Positions 48,901 through 58,072 of a stretch of DNA of 60,000 nucleotides are shown here, in pieces (positions within the stretch are counted from its first letter, which is position 1; each line of letters starts with the position of its first letter). The DNA comes from Owenia fusiformis (lineage: Eukaryota > Annelida > Polychaeta > Sabellida > Oweniidae). A program made the translations under genes and the position numbers. The stretch is taken from positions 23,667,740 through 23,727,739 of the forward strand of contig CAIIXF020000010.1 of assembly GCA_903813345.2 (NCBI GenBank), written 5' to 3'. Below the pieces are notes generated by a model. That model worked only from the letters and a program-made list of their open reading frames with translations, had not been told where the DNA came from and did no database searches.

Positions 48901-51900
48901 TCATTCTGAAAAGCTGAGAAAATGGTCATATTTGTAGTTATAAAGGAGGATTTTAAATTTACTTTATTTCTTAGTTGAAAATTATCTTCCATAGTACACA
49001 AAAAGATATATAAATACCATATTGTGACATGAAAAAGTTAGAAAGGAGGACATACATTTTAGAGTATAAAATGCTTGAGTACTGTTTTCAGTACCTTTAA
49101 CTCATAGTGTTATTAGACTTAAAACAGAAGTGAAGGTTACTCATAAATGATATACCAATCGCATAAAATTGATTATTTTCTTGGTACATGTATAATGAAA
49201 CATGTGATTTAAAAATAAATTGTGAATTTTTTGTCCGATTTTCACATTTTTATTTTTACAAAAATAGCTTGATTAACATAGTAGGCAAAGTTTCCTATCC
49301 CACCTGTGAGTATATATTTCTTATATATTTCTTTTATTGACAATTGTATCAATTCAAAACATGACACATCTGTCCATGTACAAACTAGGCTGTCTTGACT
49401 CAAGACAATACTGCACTATTAACTAAATGCTAGACTACATGTAACATCCATAGTATATTATCCGTATTACCATGTGGTTTCATGATCAGAGGATTCAAAC
49501 TGGCTTATTGCTTGAGAATTACAGTGTGTCATATAGATGTGAGTTAATTGTTATCTGTGGGTGGCAGGAAGACCCCTTGCCAACTCCTTGTATCACTTTT
49601 CCTTGAAAACTAATTGGTATCATTGAAAGGACAACAATAAGTGCAAGGTTTTTGTATCAAACTTTGTTTGTATGTTAATCTCTATGGAGGGAATTATTAA
49701 AGTCAGATAAAGCTCAACTAAAAAATATACATTAATTCTCCCCAAATGCCAGTCACCAGAATAAAATAAAGAAAATAATGTCTGAACCCCTGCATTTGGA
49801 GCATGTGTTAAATCTAGGTAGGCTTTACTGCATATAATGTTTGTTGTGTTCTAGGGGGAAGAAGTAGAGGAAACACACCCCCAGATTCCAGGATGGATGA
49901 CGAATTTGATGAAGAGTTTGAGCCCCAGGCTCCTCCAGCCCAACAGGTATGTCAGGGAGCTGTTTCTCAAAATATCAAGAATGATGATTTTTAAATTTTT
50001 AGCTCATTCATAGTCAAAACCATTGCATGAGTTGTAATTATCCAGTTTATCCAGTTAACACAGTTTGGGGATATAGAGAACCCATCTGTCCGTACATACA
50101 TACATCTGTGGATCCATCCATTTAAACAATGACTCGAGTAACATTGACCAATATTGCTCATATTTGTATATACGAGGGTTGTCCCAGAAGTAATGCACTA
50201 TATGCTCTAACTTTCTTTAATATTCTTCAATTCAGCTGAAATTTTGTGTATATAATAATTGAAGTTTTATCTATTATATCCTGAGGTTTCAGAATCAAAC
50301 ATTAATATTAAGTCTTAATCTGGTTGCTATAGCAACATGGGGTAGGGGTGGGCGGGGCAAGTACCAGTTTTTCTAATTATGAAAAGATTCAAAGTGTTAT
50401 TTTATTATTAATATTTATTTCTTTTAAATGATCAAAATCTTTTGGAAATTTAGCACTGTGACGTCATAATACCACAGTTCAATAGTCACAAATTCAAATA
50501 CAGTCACTGTCAAGAAATTGCAAAAATGGCTGTAATTCTCACCCGATAACAGAAGGCCTTGCATTTGGTGGCCTAATTTCATACTTCACTTTGACTCACA
50601 GCCACACAAAACTTATGCTACCATGAAGAAAGTATAAAAGGAGTATATACTGGATAGAACTACAATTATGAGGTGGCAGAAGAGATTTAAAAGAGATGAC
50701 TGGACCCTGGAAGACAACACCAAAGATGGGAGGCAAAAACTCCACAAGTCACAGTGGAAGAAATTGCCAAGTGTGTTTGACCTTACAGGCATCAAAAGTA
50801 CATAACATGCAAAGGGGAATATTTTGAGAAAATGTGAAAAAGGACACTGTGCAATATACATCTATTAAATCTAGGATATGCTCATCGTAATTTAGTATCT
50901 TAAAATGTATTTTTGAGCATATTTCTTAAAGCTACACAAAATGGTATTTCTTGATTAATTATTTCATATTTTCAATTTTTTATTCCTTTTGACATGACTG
51001 TATAACCTGCCCCGCCCTACCCAAACTTACCAATTTGATTTTATTATAACATCAATATAGTTTTATCAGTCAACATGAAAATTTGTAGAATAATCAAAAT
51101 GTCTCTAAGGAACATTTACTGAAAAATTCATTGAAAAATATCAATTATTGATAAAGTTAGAGCATATAGTGCATTACTTCTGGGACAACCCTCGTAGTAT
51201 GCCCTATAAGATGAGAACAAGTTCATATTTGTATATAGTATGCCCTACAAGATTAGAACAAGTTCTGCCAGAAAGCAGATTTGAAAATGCCCTCTGGTCA
51301 CCATTTTAGTGTATATTTTCATATGCTTTCAAGAGAAAACCGTCTCGTGACAATTTTTCCAATGTCATTGAAACACTGAATTTTACATCTATTTTTGGAT
51401 TGGAATTATAGTACCTATAGAAATAATTTTGCAAGTTTCTATCAAACACAATCAATGTATCACTTTGAAGTAATAAATATGTAAGGTCTTCGCAATACAT
51501 GTACTTATTGAACAAATTTAAAACTTCAAACATTTGACAAGATGAAGTTAGTCTGGGCTGTGATAAGTTTACCTCTATATTCTTACACCAACCACTGTAG
51601 GCTCCACTGCAGGCCAAACCTCCAAAGCAACCTGCAGCCCAAAGCTATGATGATGAAGACGAAGAGGATGAATCGGGTTCCAGTGAGGAGGATGATGACG
51701 ATGATGATGATGATGAACAAGGAGGACAACTAGAAGGGTACATGGCATTTAAATATTTCTCAGGGTTTTCATCAATTTTTGTCCTTTGCGTGTATGATAT
51801 ATATCACATGGAATTACATACAATCATGTAATTGGAAACTTCTTGAATATTTCAATGTTTGTGCATGTATAATGTAAGACTAAACTAACTTATATCATGT

Positions 51901-54900
51901 TCTTGATTTTAATTTTTTTTCTCCTGCAGACATGGTGCCACTGCTGCTCCACCTGGTGGTGGTACTATTCAGTAAGATATCTGCCAAATACAGAGTGTGC
52001 CAATATATCTGTCACAAATTACATCTATTACATTCAATATTTTGGGCCACTCTGTAGTAGCACATTTCTTAATAACACTGCTTTTCAGTTCAAGGGAACT
52101 GTGATAGTATCCAAGCATACTTGCACATTAAGTTTACATGTTGATATGTTATCTTTATTATGTTATTTTGAGTTGTTCTTTTCTTTTGTTTAGTTTGTAT
52201 AATGTCAAGTTTAAGTTATTCAAAAGTCCTCATAGAAAGTTATATATCAAACTGATAAATTATATTGTAACTATGATCATAAGACTAAATCTTCAAATTG
52301 CTTTGAGACTACAATTCTCTTCCTAGCATAAGTTTGATCTTGGTTATGCCCCTGTAACTATTTTGGAACATTTCAGTGCCTGCGACCCTGATGATTATGA
52401 CAACCTTAACATTGTTATGACAATCTATTTGTAGTTATGACAATATCCCTGTTGTTAAGATGTGAACATTTATGTTTCAGTGCATATGACCCTGATGATT
52501 ATGACAACCTTAACATTGTTATGACAATCTATTTGTAGTTATGACAATATCCCTGTTGTTAAGATCTGAACATTTGTATTTCAGTGCATATGACCCTGAT
52601 GATTATGACAACCTTAACATCGTTATGACAACCTATTTGTAGTTATGACAATATCCCTGTTGTTAAGATGTGAACATTTGTATTTCAGTGCCTGCGACCC
52701 TGATGATTATGACAACCTTAACATTGTTATGACAACCTATGTCAAGTTTAAGTTATTCAAAAGTCCTCATAGAAAGTTATATATCAAACTGATAAATTAT
52801 ATTGTAACTATGATCATAAGACTAAATCTTCAAATTGCTTTGAGACTACAATTCTCTTCCTAGCATAAGTTTGATCTTGGTTATGCCCCTGTAACTATTT
52901 TGGAACATTTCAGTGCCTGCGACCCTGATGATTATGACAACCTTAACATCGTTATGACAATCTATTTGTAGTTATGGCAATATCCCTGTTGTTAAGATGT
53001 GAACATTTTTATTTCAGTGCATATGACCCTGATGATTATGACAACCTTAACATCGTTATGACAATCTATTCGTAGTTATGACAATATCCCTGTTGTTAAG
53101 ATGTGAACATTTGTATTTCAGTGCATATGACCCTGATGATTATGACAACCTTAACATTGTTATGACAACCTATTTGTAGTTATGACAATATCCCTGTTGT
53201 TAAGATCTGAACATTTGTATTTCAGTGCATATGACCCTGATGATTATGACAACCTTAACATTGTTATGACAACCTATTTGTAGTTATGACAATATCCCTG
53301 TTGTTAGGATGTGAACATTTTTATTTCAGTGCATATGACCCTGATGATTATGACAACCTTAACATCGTTATGACAATCTATTTGTAGTTATGACAATATC
53401 CTTGTTGTTAAGATGTGACCATTTGTATTTCAGTGCATATGACCCTGATGATTATGACAACCTTAACATTGTTATGACAACCTATTTGTAGTTATGACAA
53501 TATCCTTGTTAAGATGTGAACATTTGTATTTCAGTGCATATGACCCTGATGATTATGACAACCTTAACATTGTTATGACAACCTATTTGTAGTTATGACA
53601 ATATCCCTGTTGTTAAGATGTGAACATTTGTATTTCAGTGCATATGACCCTGATGATTATGACAACTTGCCTGTTACACCAGAGATCAAGGAACTATTCC
53701 AGTATATTACAAGGTATGTATGTGATCATTCCTGTACCTGTGAATAACTTAGGGTACATCATAGACATAAAGATGATGAATGTGTTCCAGATAATTAATA
53801 GATCATTTGATACGTTTCTCCACAATTTTTACAAAATTCTCATCATCACAGTTTTGATGAAAAGTGGTAAAAAAATTTCTTTATCATTATATGCTCTGTT
53901 AAAGGCACACACTCTAATCTACAGAGCTAGAACACAAATTCAGAGCATCATATGCTGTGTTGTAGGTATACACCCCAGTCTATAGAGCTAGAACACAAAT
54001 TTAGACCATTATATGCTCTGTTGTATGTATACACCTCAGTCTATAGTGCTAGAACATAAATTCAGACCATTATATGCTCTGTTGTAGGTATACACCCCAG
54101 TCTATAGAGCTAGAACACAAGTTCAGACCATTCATTCCAGACTTCATACCATCAGTTGGAGATATAGATGCCTTTATAAAGGTTAGTACATGTAAATAGC
54201 TCATAATCATTTTTTTGTACATGTATATTGTTTGTGCCATACTTTGTACTTTGTTGTATATAACTCCACCTCTTTGATCATTATACAATATCAAAAAATC
54301 TTGAAATGTGATTATTTTTCTGGTATATAGAATATCGGTAAAACTTAAAGCCATTTTGAGGAGCACCGGCCAATGTCATACTGGGTTACAAACCAGTTAT
54401 ATTGTCATTAAATAACACTTTCATTGAAGCAGGTTATCAACGTTTGACAATGTTTGAAGAATGATTGAATCATGATCACATCTCCATGCTCTTACCCATT
54501 CAAATCTTAATCTTGATGAATGTGTTTATTTATTTTGTGGCGAAGTCCAATATACAAAAAAGACAAATCAAAGGTGGTGACATATTGTTATGGTCTCCGT
54601 TTTTTGTGGCGGCGGTTGGCGATTGGTGGGTGGTGTTTTGTGCCTGTAACAAATTCTTAAAACTTCCAATAACTTAACAAATACTGTTTAGACTGACTTA
54701 AGTCTTTTTCAAAATCAGAAGTTTTCAGATGTTCAAATCTGACTTTATTTTTGAGATCTGACCTTCCTTGACTTTCTTGAGGTCAAAAAGGTCAAAAGGT
54801 ATTTTTTCAACTTGCTTCAAATTGACCAATTTTTTTTCAAAATCATCTAGAAGTTCTCAAAAGTTCAAATTTGACTTTAGATTTGACCTTCAATGACATT

Positions 54901-56481
54901 CTCAAGGTCAAAAAAATATTTAATCTTCAATAACCTTTTCAAGGTCAAAAAGGTCTTTTTTCAACTTGCTTCAATTTCAGAATCATCTACAAGTTCTCAG
55001 AAGTTCAAATCTGACTTAAGATTGAACTAATAATATTGTGAGCAACTAGGTGGTGACATTTTGTAATGTTAATGCCTTGTTAGGATTCTTTTGAGCTTGC
55101 AACTGAGCTGCCTTATAGATAAGCTCACATCTGAAGATTCTTCCTGGTTTGTATGTAGCACTGAGTAGTCTCATGATAAGTCTAATCTGTCACAGGGTAT
55201 TAAGTACGAGTTTGCAGTTATATTACAAAGAGGGCATACCCTGTTCCAAATAAAAAACTGAAATATTTTTGTATTCAAGGCACTATAGATTTTGCTGTTC
55301 TAAACAGGGTATTAAGCATGAGTTTGCAGTTATATTACAAAGAGGGCATACCCTGTTCCAAATAAAAAACTGTAATATTTTTGTATTCAAGGTACTATAG
55401 ATCTTGCTGTTCTAACCAGGGTATTAAGCATGAGTTTGCAGTTATATTACAAAGAGGGCATACCCTGTTCCAAATAAAAAACTATAATATTTTTGTATTC
55501 AAGGTACTATAGATCTTGCTGTTCTAACCAGGGTATTAAGCATGAGTTTGCAGTTATATTACAAAGAGGGCATACCCTGTTCCAAATAAAAAACTGTAAT
55601 ATTTTTGTATTCAATGTACTATAGATCTTGCTGTTCTAACCAGGGTATTAAGCATGAGTTTGCAGTTATATTACAAAGAGGGCATACCCTGTTCCAAATA
55701 AAAAACTATAATATTTTTGTATTCAAGGTACTATAGATCTTGCTGTTCTAACCAGGGTATTAAGCATGAGTTTGCAGTTATATTACAAAGAGGGCATACC
55801 CTGTTCCAAATAAAAAAAATGTGATATTTTTGTATTCAAGGTACTATAGATTTTGCTGTTCTAAACAGGGTATTAAGCATGAGTTTGCAGTTATATTACA
55901 AAGAGGGCATACCCTGTTCCAAATAAAAAACTATAATATTTTTGTATTCAAGGTACTATAGATCTTGCTGTTCTAACCAGGGTATTAAGCATGAGTTTGC
56001 AGTTATATTACAAAGAGGGCATACCCTGTTCCAAATAAAAAACTGTAATATTTTTGTATTCAAGGTACTTTAGATCTTGCTGTTCTAACCAGGGTATTAA
56101 GCATGAGTTTGCAGTTATATTACAAAGAGGCGGACGCTGTTCCAAATAAAAAACTATAATATTTTTGTATTCAAGGTACTATAGATCTTGCTGTTCTAAC
56201 CAGGGTATTAAGCATGAGTTTGCAGTTATATTACAAAGAGGGCATACCCTGTTCCAAATAAAAAACTGTAATATTTTTGTATTCAAGGTACAATAGATCT
56301 GGCTGACCTACTGTGAGATATATCTGATTCTTCTTTCTTTTATTAGGTGCCACGCCCAGATGGTAAACCAGACACTATAGGTCTTGCTGTACTAGATGAG
56401 CCATGTGCTAAACAGTCTGATCCTACTGTCCTGGACCTCCAGCTGCGAGCTATATCCAAGCAAACAAACCTCAAACAAGTG
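39897..56481 (+). CDS. IFT46: IFT46, intraflagellar transport complex B subunit (gene span, 3' end missing)
   Basis: IFT46 is a core subunit of IFT complex B, which carries cargo such as outer dynein arms along ciliary microtubules. Eight exons are seen: 39897-39929, 45889-45991, 49855-49946, 51601-51737, 51930-51971, 53639-53713, 54088-54181 and 56347-56481. They total 711 bp (237 codons) and all junction phases agree; a 24-bp microexon at 47640-47663 would also keep frame. The N-terminus is acidic and disordered (MAEDSDEERTN; a run EEDDDDDDDDEQ), as in relatives. The conserved part begins AYDPDDYDNLPVTPEIKELF and includes FRPFIPDFIPSVGDIDAFIK, VPRPDGKPDTIGLAVLDEP and KQSDPTVLDLQL, which I recognise as IFT46. 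The final ~120 residues of the family domain are not found before the window end. Introns contain a mariner relic, several MITEs and three exon-derived tandem arrays. Confidence 0.93.
40417..41051. mobile_element. 635-bp MITE with TA target duplication, present only in copy A
   Basis: Ends GAGTCAATACGTCCAAATCC and ...GACGTACTGACTC form an inverted repeat of ~24 bp with a few mismatches, flanked by TA on both sides; copy B shows the uninterrupted site. TA duplication and size suggest a Tc1/mariner-type non-autonomous element. Inside are five copies of a GTGTTCGGAATTACCCCC motif (about 40602, 40627, 40794, 40818 and 40849). No coding capacity. Confidence 0.85.
41141..41984. mobile_element. fold-back element with GTCTGGCCCA ends, copy A (right tip lost at duplication break)
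   Basis: Left arm GTCTGGCCCAGTTATCTAC, TCGTAGATCTGGGCCAGACG, TCCAATGCAAAAAAAGGGGG and ATTTACTCCGGAAAAA pairs with the right arm TTTTTCCGGAGTAAAT, CCCCTTTTTTGCATTGGA, GGCCCTAGATCTACGA and GATGTAGATAA. The outermost TGGGCCAGACGAG is missing here but present in copy B. Confidence 0.8.
41985..43458. repeat. tandem segmental duplication, copy B (without the MITE)
   Basis: Second 1474-bp copy. It starts only ~23 bp before the exon 1 ATG, so it lacks the promoter, and its empty MITE site reads CCATATATTATTGC. Confidence 0.92.
42008..42040 (+). pseudogene. IFT46: duplicate of IFT46 exon 1 (probably unused)
   Basis: Identical 33 bp plus donor GTAAGC. It has no promoter in front of it and no 3' splice acceptor directly before it, so it would be skipped as part of intron 1 unless transcription starts inside the duplication. 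Confidence 0.7.
42615..43471. mobile_element. fold-back element with GTCTGGCCCA ends, copy B (complete)
   Basis: Complete ~857-bp element: arms of ~90 bp as in copy A, finishing with TGGGCCAGACGAG. The interior carries a 68-codon minus frame (42800-43006, MRLERNMVDIKYDFFYLL...) identical to the one at 41326-41532. No domain is recognised and the identity follows from the recent duplication, so it is not called as a gene. Confidence 0.8.
43495..44362. mobile_element. ~870-bp element with GGGGTTTCAATAA terminal inverted repeats
   Basis: Left CTGGGGTTTCAATAACAG and right TTTATTGAAACCCCTGT are inverted, and GCTCA occurs just outside both tips (GCTCACTGGGG ... CCCCTGTGCTCA), consistent with a 4-5 bp target duplication. 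The interior has CGAGAATGCGAGCGAAGCGA near the right end and no coding frame. Confidence 0.6.
44559..45046. mobile_element. ~490-bp fold-back element, CAGCTGAATAATAG ends
   Basis: Left CAGCTGAATAATAGGGACC, GAAACACGAATTAAGTCGA and TGCAAGTATTGGAGCGCTGA pair with right TCAGCGCTCCAATACTTGCA, TCGACTTAATTCGTGTTTC and CTATTATTCAGCTG. Arms are ~200 bp around a ~90-bp loop. The overlapping minus frames at 44618-45026 are translations of the arms. Confidence 0.85.
45889..45991 (+). CDS. IFT46: IFT46 exon 2
   Basis: Acceptor TTATTTCAG, donor GGAG then GTAGGA. 103 bp, phase 0 in and phase 1 out. Encodes AKLHQNQPYDESLEVPDSEE then VASNYTPSPRAPIG, a polar acidic segment. Confidence 0.85.
46153..46307. mobile_element. 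~155-bp hairpin MITE in IFT46 intron 2
   Basis: CCATGGGTTATACAAAAAAT + AATCGAAAT on the left pairs with ATTTCGATTATTTTTTGTAT + AACGCATGG on the right; TAATATTGGATGG pairs with CCATTCAATATTA. The loop is short and C-rich. Confidence 0.8.
46730..47301. mobile_element. 572-bp element with CCCCGGGGGGTTCACT termini and internal 33-bp repeats
   Basis: Left CCCCGGGGGGTTCACTGTAT and GACGGGGGTCCTAGG; right GATCCCCGTCAAGG and ATATATAGTGAACTCCCGGG + CC: a ~45-bp inverted repeat with mismatches. TTTTA occurs immediately outside both ends (46725-46729 and 47302-47306), consistent with a 5-bp target duplication. Inside, ATGCCATACCAAATGTCCAA + ATATAGGACCA repeats about four times at 46858-47000, and CATACC motifs continue to 47230. 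Frames here are repeat translations. Confidence 0.75.
47640..47663 (+). CDS. IFT46: possible 24-bp IFT46 microexon
   Basis: Between TATTATGCTTCTGCAG and GTTAGT lies CATTGAAGCCAGTCCATACA + AAAG. It is exactly 24 bp and, in the phase left by exon 2 (phase 1), reads ALKPVHTK and returns phase 1, as exon 3 requires. Splice sites are good and no stop is created. It could also be chance. Confidence 0.4.
48213..48390. mobile_element. small inverted-repeat element, ATTGGCCCCCACGTGAT ends
   Basis: ATTGGCCCCCACGTGAT at 48213-48229 is perfectly inverted as ATCACGTGGGGGCCAAT at 48374-48390. Inside, GGTCCCCACGTGGCCC is a related palindrome. Each arm contains the E-box CACGTG, so three CACGTG sites occur in 178 bp. 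Confidence 0.6.
49855..49946 (+). CDS. IFT46: IFT46 exon 3
   Basis: Acceptor TTGTGTTCTAG, donor CAACAG then GTATGT. 92 bp, phase 1 in and phase 0 out. Encodes GRSRGNTPPDSRMDDEFDEE then FEPQAPPAQQ, an acidic proline-containing disordered segment. Confidence 0.85.
50173..51194 (+). mobile_element. mariner-family element, decayed, in IFT46 intron 3
   Basis: Terminal inverted repeats CGAGGGTTGTCCCAGAAGTA + ATGCACTATATGCTCTAACT are flanked by TA (50171-50172 and 51195-51196). The TTGTCCCAGAAGTAATGC type of end is characteristic of mariner elements. At 1022 bp it is shorter than the usual ~1.3 kb. The only transposase-like remnant found is near 50668-50760 (MRWQKRFKRDDWTLEDN), like the helix-turn-helix end of mariner transposases followed by a G-R motif; stops and frameshifts elsewhere make it inactive. 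Confidence 0.85.
51601..51737 (+). CDS. IFT46: IFT46 exon 4
   Basis: Acceptor CCAACCACTGTAG, donor GAAGG then GTACAT. 137 bp, phase 0 in and phase 2 out. Encodes APLQAKPPKQPAAQSYDDED, then EEDESGSSEEDDDDDDDDEQ and GGQLEG. A second AG (CACTGCAG) 12 bp further in would give an in-frame alternative start of the exon. The acidic run is typical of the IFT46 N-terminal region. Confidence 0.92.
51930..51971 (+). CDS. IFT46: IFT46 exon 5 (42-bp cassette-type exon)
   Basis: Acceptor TTTTTTTTCTCCTGCAG and donor ATTCA then GTAAGA are both strong. 42 bp, phase 2 in and out; encodes HGATAAPPGGGTIH. Skipping it joins exon 4 (GG) to exon 6 (T GCA TAT) to give LEGAYDP, the form I recall for vertebrate IFT46, so it is probably an alternatively included insert. 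Confidence 0.7.
52198..53638. repeat. 104-bp tandem array carrying copies of the exon 6 splice acceptor and exon start
   Basis: Eleven decoy acceptors (TTTCAG before TGCATATGACCCTGATGATT or TGCCTGCGACCC) have exon-like starts at 52377, 52481, 52585, 52689, 52914, 53018, 53122, 53226, 53330, 53434 and 53535, spaced 104 bp (once 101, once 225). Each reads AYDPDDYDNL (or ACDPDDYDNL) and then diverges to NIVMT(T/I)YL and TAG, except the 52689 unit. A larger block (52203-52376) recurs at 52740-52913, offset 537 bp. The real exon 6 follows at 53639. Confidence 0.95.
53639..53713 (+). CDS. IFT46: IFT46 exon 6
   Basis: Acceptor TTGTATTTCAG, donor TTACAAG then GTATGT. 75 bp, phase 2 in and out. Encodes AYDPDDYDNLPVTPEIKELF then QYIT(R), the start of the conserved IFT46 domain. 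It is the last of 12 near-identical acceptors and the only one followed by a matching donor. Confidence 0.92.
53880..54087. repeat. 61-bp tandem array carrying copies of the exon 7 acceptor and exon start
   Basis: Unit starts at 53905, 53966 and 54027 precede the real exon 7 start at 54088, at exact 61-bp spacing. Each contains TATATGCTCTGTTGTAG (or variant), then GTATACACCCCAGTCTATAG + AGCTAGAACACAA. The 53966 copy keeps AG, the 54027 copy has AG changed to AT, and the 53905 copy is diverged (GTTAAAG then GCACACAC). Confidence 0.9.
54088..54181 (+). CDS. IFT46: IFT46 exon 7
   Basis: Acceptor TGCTCTGTTGTAG, donor ATAAAG then GTTAGT. 94 bp, phase 2 in and phase 0 out. Encodes YTPQSIELEHKFRPFIPDFI then PSVGDIDAFIK, the most recognisable IFT46 segment. 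Confidence 0.93.
54680..55030. repeat. AAGGTCAAAAAGGTC-type imperfect repeat
   Basis: Two to three diverged ~130-bp units with TTTTCAACTTGCTTCAA, AGAAGTTCTCAAAAGTTCAA and TTCTTGAGGTCAAAAAGGTC. The preceding 54560-54640 stretch is GT-rich (GGCGGCGGTTGGCGATTGGT) and non-coding. Confidence 0.7.
55190..56305. repeat. 112-bp tandem array (~10 copies) before exon 8
   Basis: GGTATTAAGCATGAGTTTGC recurs at about 55196, 55308, 55420, 55532, 55644, 55756, 55869, 55981, 56093 and 56205. Units are nearly identical. Each holds GTACTATAGATCTTGCTGTT + CTAACCAG, which resembles the exon 8 interior CACTATAGGTCTTGCTGTAC + TAGATGAG (56375-56402). Confidence 0.92.
56347..56481 (+). CDS. IFT46: IFT46 exon 8 (last exon seen)
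   Basis: Acceptor TTTCTTTTATTAG, donor CAAGTG then GTGAGT. 135 bp, phase 0 at both ends. Encodes VPRPDGKPDTIGLAVLDEPC, then AKQSDPTVLDLQLRAISKQT and NLKQV. The good donor shows that the gene continues downstream. Confidence 0.93.
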
Positions 56482-58072
56482 GTGAGTATACTACTTTATT
56501 TATTTTCTAAACGGAGTGGGGATCATTTTAAGCCTGAAAATTTTGAACTGGCCCCTCATATTATTTAATATTTCTGAAAAAAGATGGCATTATTATGTTT
56601 TATACCTTTAGTTTTAGTAAGTGAGAAATAGTTAGAGCAATTGTTTGATCAAGCCAACTCTTTAAAGTTAAAAATCAACTAAGTACTCAAGATTTTTGTC
56701 ACAACTATACATCTGTAATTCAAAGTGAATAGGATAGAAAGACAGCCAGGTCAAGTGGATTTGTTTAAAATTGAAACATTATTTTTGACAATGAAAAATG
56801 TGAACTTGGTTAGAAACAGAACTATGTAAAATTAGTTTATATATCACTTTATTCTTTTATGTTGAATACATGATGAACAAAAATATTGCATTAATTACAT
56901 ATTCTAAAAGGTGATTTTAATGAGATGTCTGATTGATACACACAGTGTGGAACTCATTTACAATATTGATTTTAGATTATTTCATTTTTTAGATGATAGC
57001 ACAAACAATTTGAATAAAAGATTGCAACTTAAATAGGAAAAAAAGTTTAAGTGATAAATATCAGAGTATAGAAATTTAAAAAATATATTACAGTAAAGCC
57101 TATCAATATTTAACCTTAAAATGATTAGTCTATTGTCATAGTTTCAAGAAAGGTTAATCTAATTGAGTGTTTTTCTATACACATTAATACCAATGGTACC
57201 AAAAAATGTTCAACTTATACATAGGTACATAAGACCCATTTTCTTATATGACCCAGTCCATACAATTATTCTTAATTCTTATCAAACAATTGTACCCCAT
57301 GGCACCATACGCTTGATCCTTATTAACATACTTTGGCCATATAGGATCATTTATGACATTCTTTGGCTATCAAGGACATGCTTTGGACATGTTTTATGAC
57401 ATGGCTTGGGTGATGGATCTACAGAGCAGAGTGAAACTGGCTTTAAATCAAATTGTTTGATTCATATAGGTAGTTGACTTACACGTTTTACTGTAGTGTA
57501 TATTTGAACTAAGTTTGAGCAAAACAGGTGTGTGCTGAAGCATCGCTATCTACATAACTGAAATAATGCCAGTAAAAAAAGATGAGTTGTGGAAGGTATA
57601 CCGATCAACTCTGCACATCAGGGTCTCATTACATGAGGCATCCTAAATAGCTTGAATCTAAGGAAAATTATGGTAAATCATACAAGCACCATGTACTGAA
57701 GCATTTCCAGTAACTATGGCAATATCATAAAAGCAATTATTTCAAAAATCATTATTCCCAACATTACCTGGAAACAACCCCCAAGTTCATAATTACTATA
57801 ATTGTAATAGATTGTAGATTAAACTTCTTTTTATGTACAGATTTATGGACAGAAAAACCTGTTCAATGGAACATCCCCATGTAAAGAACACTTATATGGA
57901 CCTGTTTCCAAGTGAAGCCCAATTTTTGAAAATGTTATTGAACCCACAGTAAGAAGGGACTGTCTACAAGGAACACTTTTGGTCAGTACAGGAGGTGTTC
58001 CATATACATAAGTTTCAATTTACTATGTAAGGAGTGTTAACAGTTATTGATCATATGTTATAAAGAATCATT
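56482..58072. other. IFT46 intron DNA, no further exon found
   Basis: I searched all three plus frames for the remaining IFT46 segment and found none. AT-rich, with short repeats such as GACATGCTTTGGACATG near 57377. The 3' UTR of the minus-strand LRR gene should extend into the right part. Confidence 0.5.
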
